A stretch of DNA of 64,000 nucleotides from Kitasatospora phosalacinea (GTDB lineage Bacteria; Actinomycetota; Actinomycetes; Streptomycetales; Streptomycetaceae), in contig NZ_JNWZ01000034.1 of the NCBI RefSeq assembly GCF_000716545.1, positions 7,284 through 71,283 on the forward strand. The letters are read 5' to 3'. Position 1 is the stretch's first letter. Each line of letters starts with the position of its first letter. Shown here piece after piece: positions 62,941-64,000 of the stretch. The notes under the pieces were generated by a model. The model ran no database searches. It saw only the letters and a program-made list of their open reading frames with translations, and was not told the DNA's origin. Both the position numbers and the translations under genes were made by a program.

Positions 62941-63714
62941 ATGCCCGCACGCCCGCTCGACGGCCGGACCGCCCTGGTCACCGGCGCCTCCCGGGGCATC
63001 GGCCGCGCCATCGCCGAACGCCTCGCCCGGGACGGCGCCACCGTCGCACTCACCTACGCCCGCGACCGGGCCGCCGCCACCGCCGTCCTCGACGGCATCC
63101 GCAGCCGCGGCGGCCGCGCCTTCCCGGTCCACGCCCCGCTCGGCACCCACGGCGACGCCGCCCGGCTCTGGGCCGCGTACGACGACGCCCGGGCCGGACA
63201 CCTGGACGACCCGGGCATCGACATCCTGGTCAACAACGCCGGCATCGGCCGCAGCGCCGCCCTCGCCGACCTCACCGAGGAAGCCTTCGACGAGGTCTTC
63301 GCCGTCAACGTCCGCGCCCCGTTCTTCCTCGTCCAGCAGGCCCTGCCCCGCCTGCGCGACGGCGGCCGCGTCATCAACATCTCCAGCGGCGTCGCCCGCA
63401 TCGCGATGCCCGAGATCATCGCCTACGCCGCCACCAAGGGCGCCCTGGACACCTTCACGCTCAACCTCGCCAAGGAACTCGGATCCCGCGGCATCACCGC
63501 CAACTCCGTCCACCCCGGCATCGTCGACACCGACATCAACGCGGCCTGGCTCCGCGACGACCCCGCCGCCCGGGCCCACGCCGCCTCCCTCGCCGCCCTG
63601 GGCCGCGTCGCCGACCCCGCCGACATCGCCGACGTCGTCGCCTTCCTCGCCTCCCACGACGCCCGCTGGGTCACCGGCCGGATCATCGACGCCACCGGCG
63701 GCGCCGGCCTCTGA
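62941..63714 (+). CDS. short-chain dehydrogenase/reductase (3-oxoacyl-ACP-reductase-like)
   Basis: 257 residues, classical SDR. Nucleotide loop TGASRGIGRAIAERL (~14-28), NNAGIG, catalytic Ser in NISSGVARIA and YxxxK as YAATKGALD are all present, with NSVHPGIVDTDI after. It reduces or oxidises a carbonyl with NAD(P)(H); the substrate is unknown. Induction by a TetR ligand suggests a role in detoxifying a quinone, aldehyde or other small molecule. GAAGGGA precedes the ATG. Confidence 0.9.
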   Translation: MPARPLDGRTALVTGASRGIGRAIAERLARDGATVALTYARDRAAATAVLDGIRSRGGRAFPVHAPLGTHGDAARLWAAYDDARAGHLDDPGIDILVNNAGIGRSAALADLTEEAFDEVFAVNVRAPFFLVQQALPRLRDGGRVINISSGVARIAMPEIIAYAATKGALDTFTLNLAKELGSRGITANSVHPGIVDTDINAAWLRDDPAARAHAASLAALGRVADPADIADVVAFLASHDARWVTGRIIDATGGAGL

Positions 63715-63874
63715 CGCTCCGCCACCACCGTCCGCCCGCCCATCGGTTCAGGTTCAGGTTCAGTAGACGGGTGCCGACCGCTCCAGTTCGTCATCCGGCA
63801 CCGCCGCGACCACCCACACCCCGGTGAACCCCGTCGCGTTCCCCCTCCGTCCGACCCTGCGGATCCGGAAACGC

Positions 63875-63910
63875 AGAAAGGGCCCCAGCCTGACGGCTGG
63901 AGCCCTTTCT
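63875..63910 (-). terminator. rRNA operon terminator
   Basis: Long hairpin with arms AGAAAGGGC...CCAGCC and GGCTGG...GCCCTTTCT (one mismatch, 4-base loop). Read on the minus strand it lies just after the 5S gene and ends in CCCTTTCT. Confidence 0.85.
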
Positions 63911-63920
63911 CTGAAAGATT

Positions 63921-64000
63921 GTTCGGCGGCGTCCTACTCTCCCACAGGGTCCCCCCTGCAGTACCATCGGCGCTGTGAGGCTTAGCTTCCGGGTTCGGAA
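63921..64000 (-). rRNA. 5S ribosomal RNA, 3' part (partial)
   Basis: The minus-strand sequence from 64000 down to about 63921 is the last two thirds of an actinobacterial 5S rRNA (begins TTCCGAACCCGGAAGCTAAG and ends GGACGCCGCCGAAC). The 5' part and, presumably, the 23S and 16S genes lie to the right of the window. The exact 3' end is estimated. Confidence 0.95.

Overview
This 64-kb window is very GC-rich with strong third-position GC bias and is a piece of an actinobacterial chromosome of the Streptomycetaceae (Streptomyces or Kitasatospora). Support comes from genes typical of that family: glnR, cdgB, an RsiG-type anti-sigma factor, a Nur-type Fur protein, mshD (mycothiol), secretion-stress genes resembling cssRS/htrA2, many leaderless GTG/ATG starts, and a 5S rRNA at the right edge. 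Gene order is dense and mostly housekeeping. I see no integrase, transposase, CRISPR array or tRNA.

Layout. 0-2.2 kb: amino-sugar catabolism (end of a ROK-type kinase, nagA, a class II ketose-bisphosphate aldolase). 2.2-5.1 kb: a carbohydrate-binding membrane protein and the diguanylate cyclase cdgB. 5.3-8.6 kb: flavin reductase, ribosome-rescue hydrolase arfB, a TerD protein and a membrane coiled-coil protein. 8.7-20.2 kb: folate/pterin and purine block (DUF3180, folK, folB, an NTF2-fold protein, folP, a LysX/MprF-like protein, an esterase, folE, ftsH, hpt, tilS). 20.4-24.2 kb: DUF2342 metalloprotease, a PBP4-type peptidase, ppa and dodecin. 24.3-28.7 kb: L-asparaginase II, rsiG, dtd, ygfZ, nur and a nitrobindin-fold protein. 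28.7-32.5 kb: a 35-residue membrane protein, a DsrE-like protein, DUF3099, DUF1416, a rhodanese preceded by a tiny cysteine-containing leader peptide, an LmeA-like protein and a MoaD/ThiS protein. 33-38.6 kb: glnR, a LacI regulator, htrA, cssR and cssS. 38.7-40.5 kb: secreted 5'-nucleotidase. 40.6-47.5 kb: a five-gene operon resembling a minimal single-membrane type IV secretion apparatus, with a divergent two-domain peptidoglycan hydrolase. 47.6-61 kb: phosphate region (PAP2 phosphatase, small proteins, a lipoprotein, csoR, DUF47/PhoU-like plus pit, pstSCAB with a PHO box, Nudix, CHAD, ppk). 61.2-64 kb: mshD, a divergent TetR/short-chain dehydrogenase pair with matched operators, and the 3' end of an rRNA operon on the minus strand.

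How the parts fit. Phosphate capture (pst, pit), release of phosphate from nucleotides (5'-nucleotidase), polyphosphate storage (ppk, CHAD) and PhoP-type control (PHO boxes) lie close together. Two cyclic-di-GMP components, cdgB and rsiG, are about 20 kb apart and link the window to sporulation control. Nitrogen (glnR), nickel (nur), copper (csoR) and secretion-stress (cssRS) regulators are all present. The most unusual content is the chromosomal T4SS-like operon without relaxase or coupling protein, the cysteine leader peptide upstream of the rhodanese gene, and altered sequence signatures in CdgB and RsiG.
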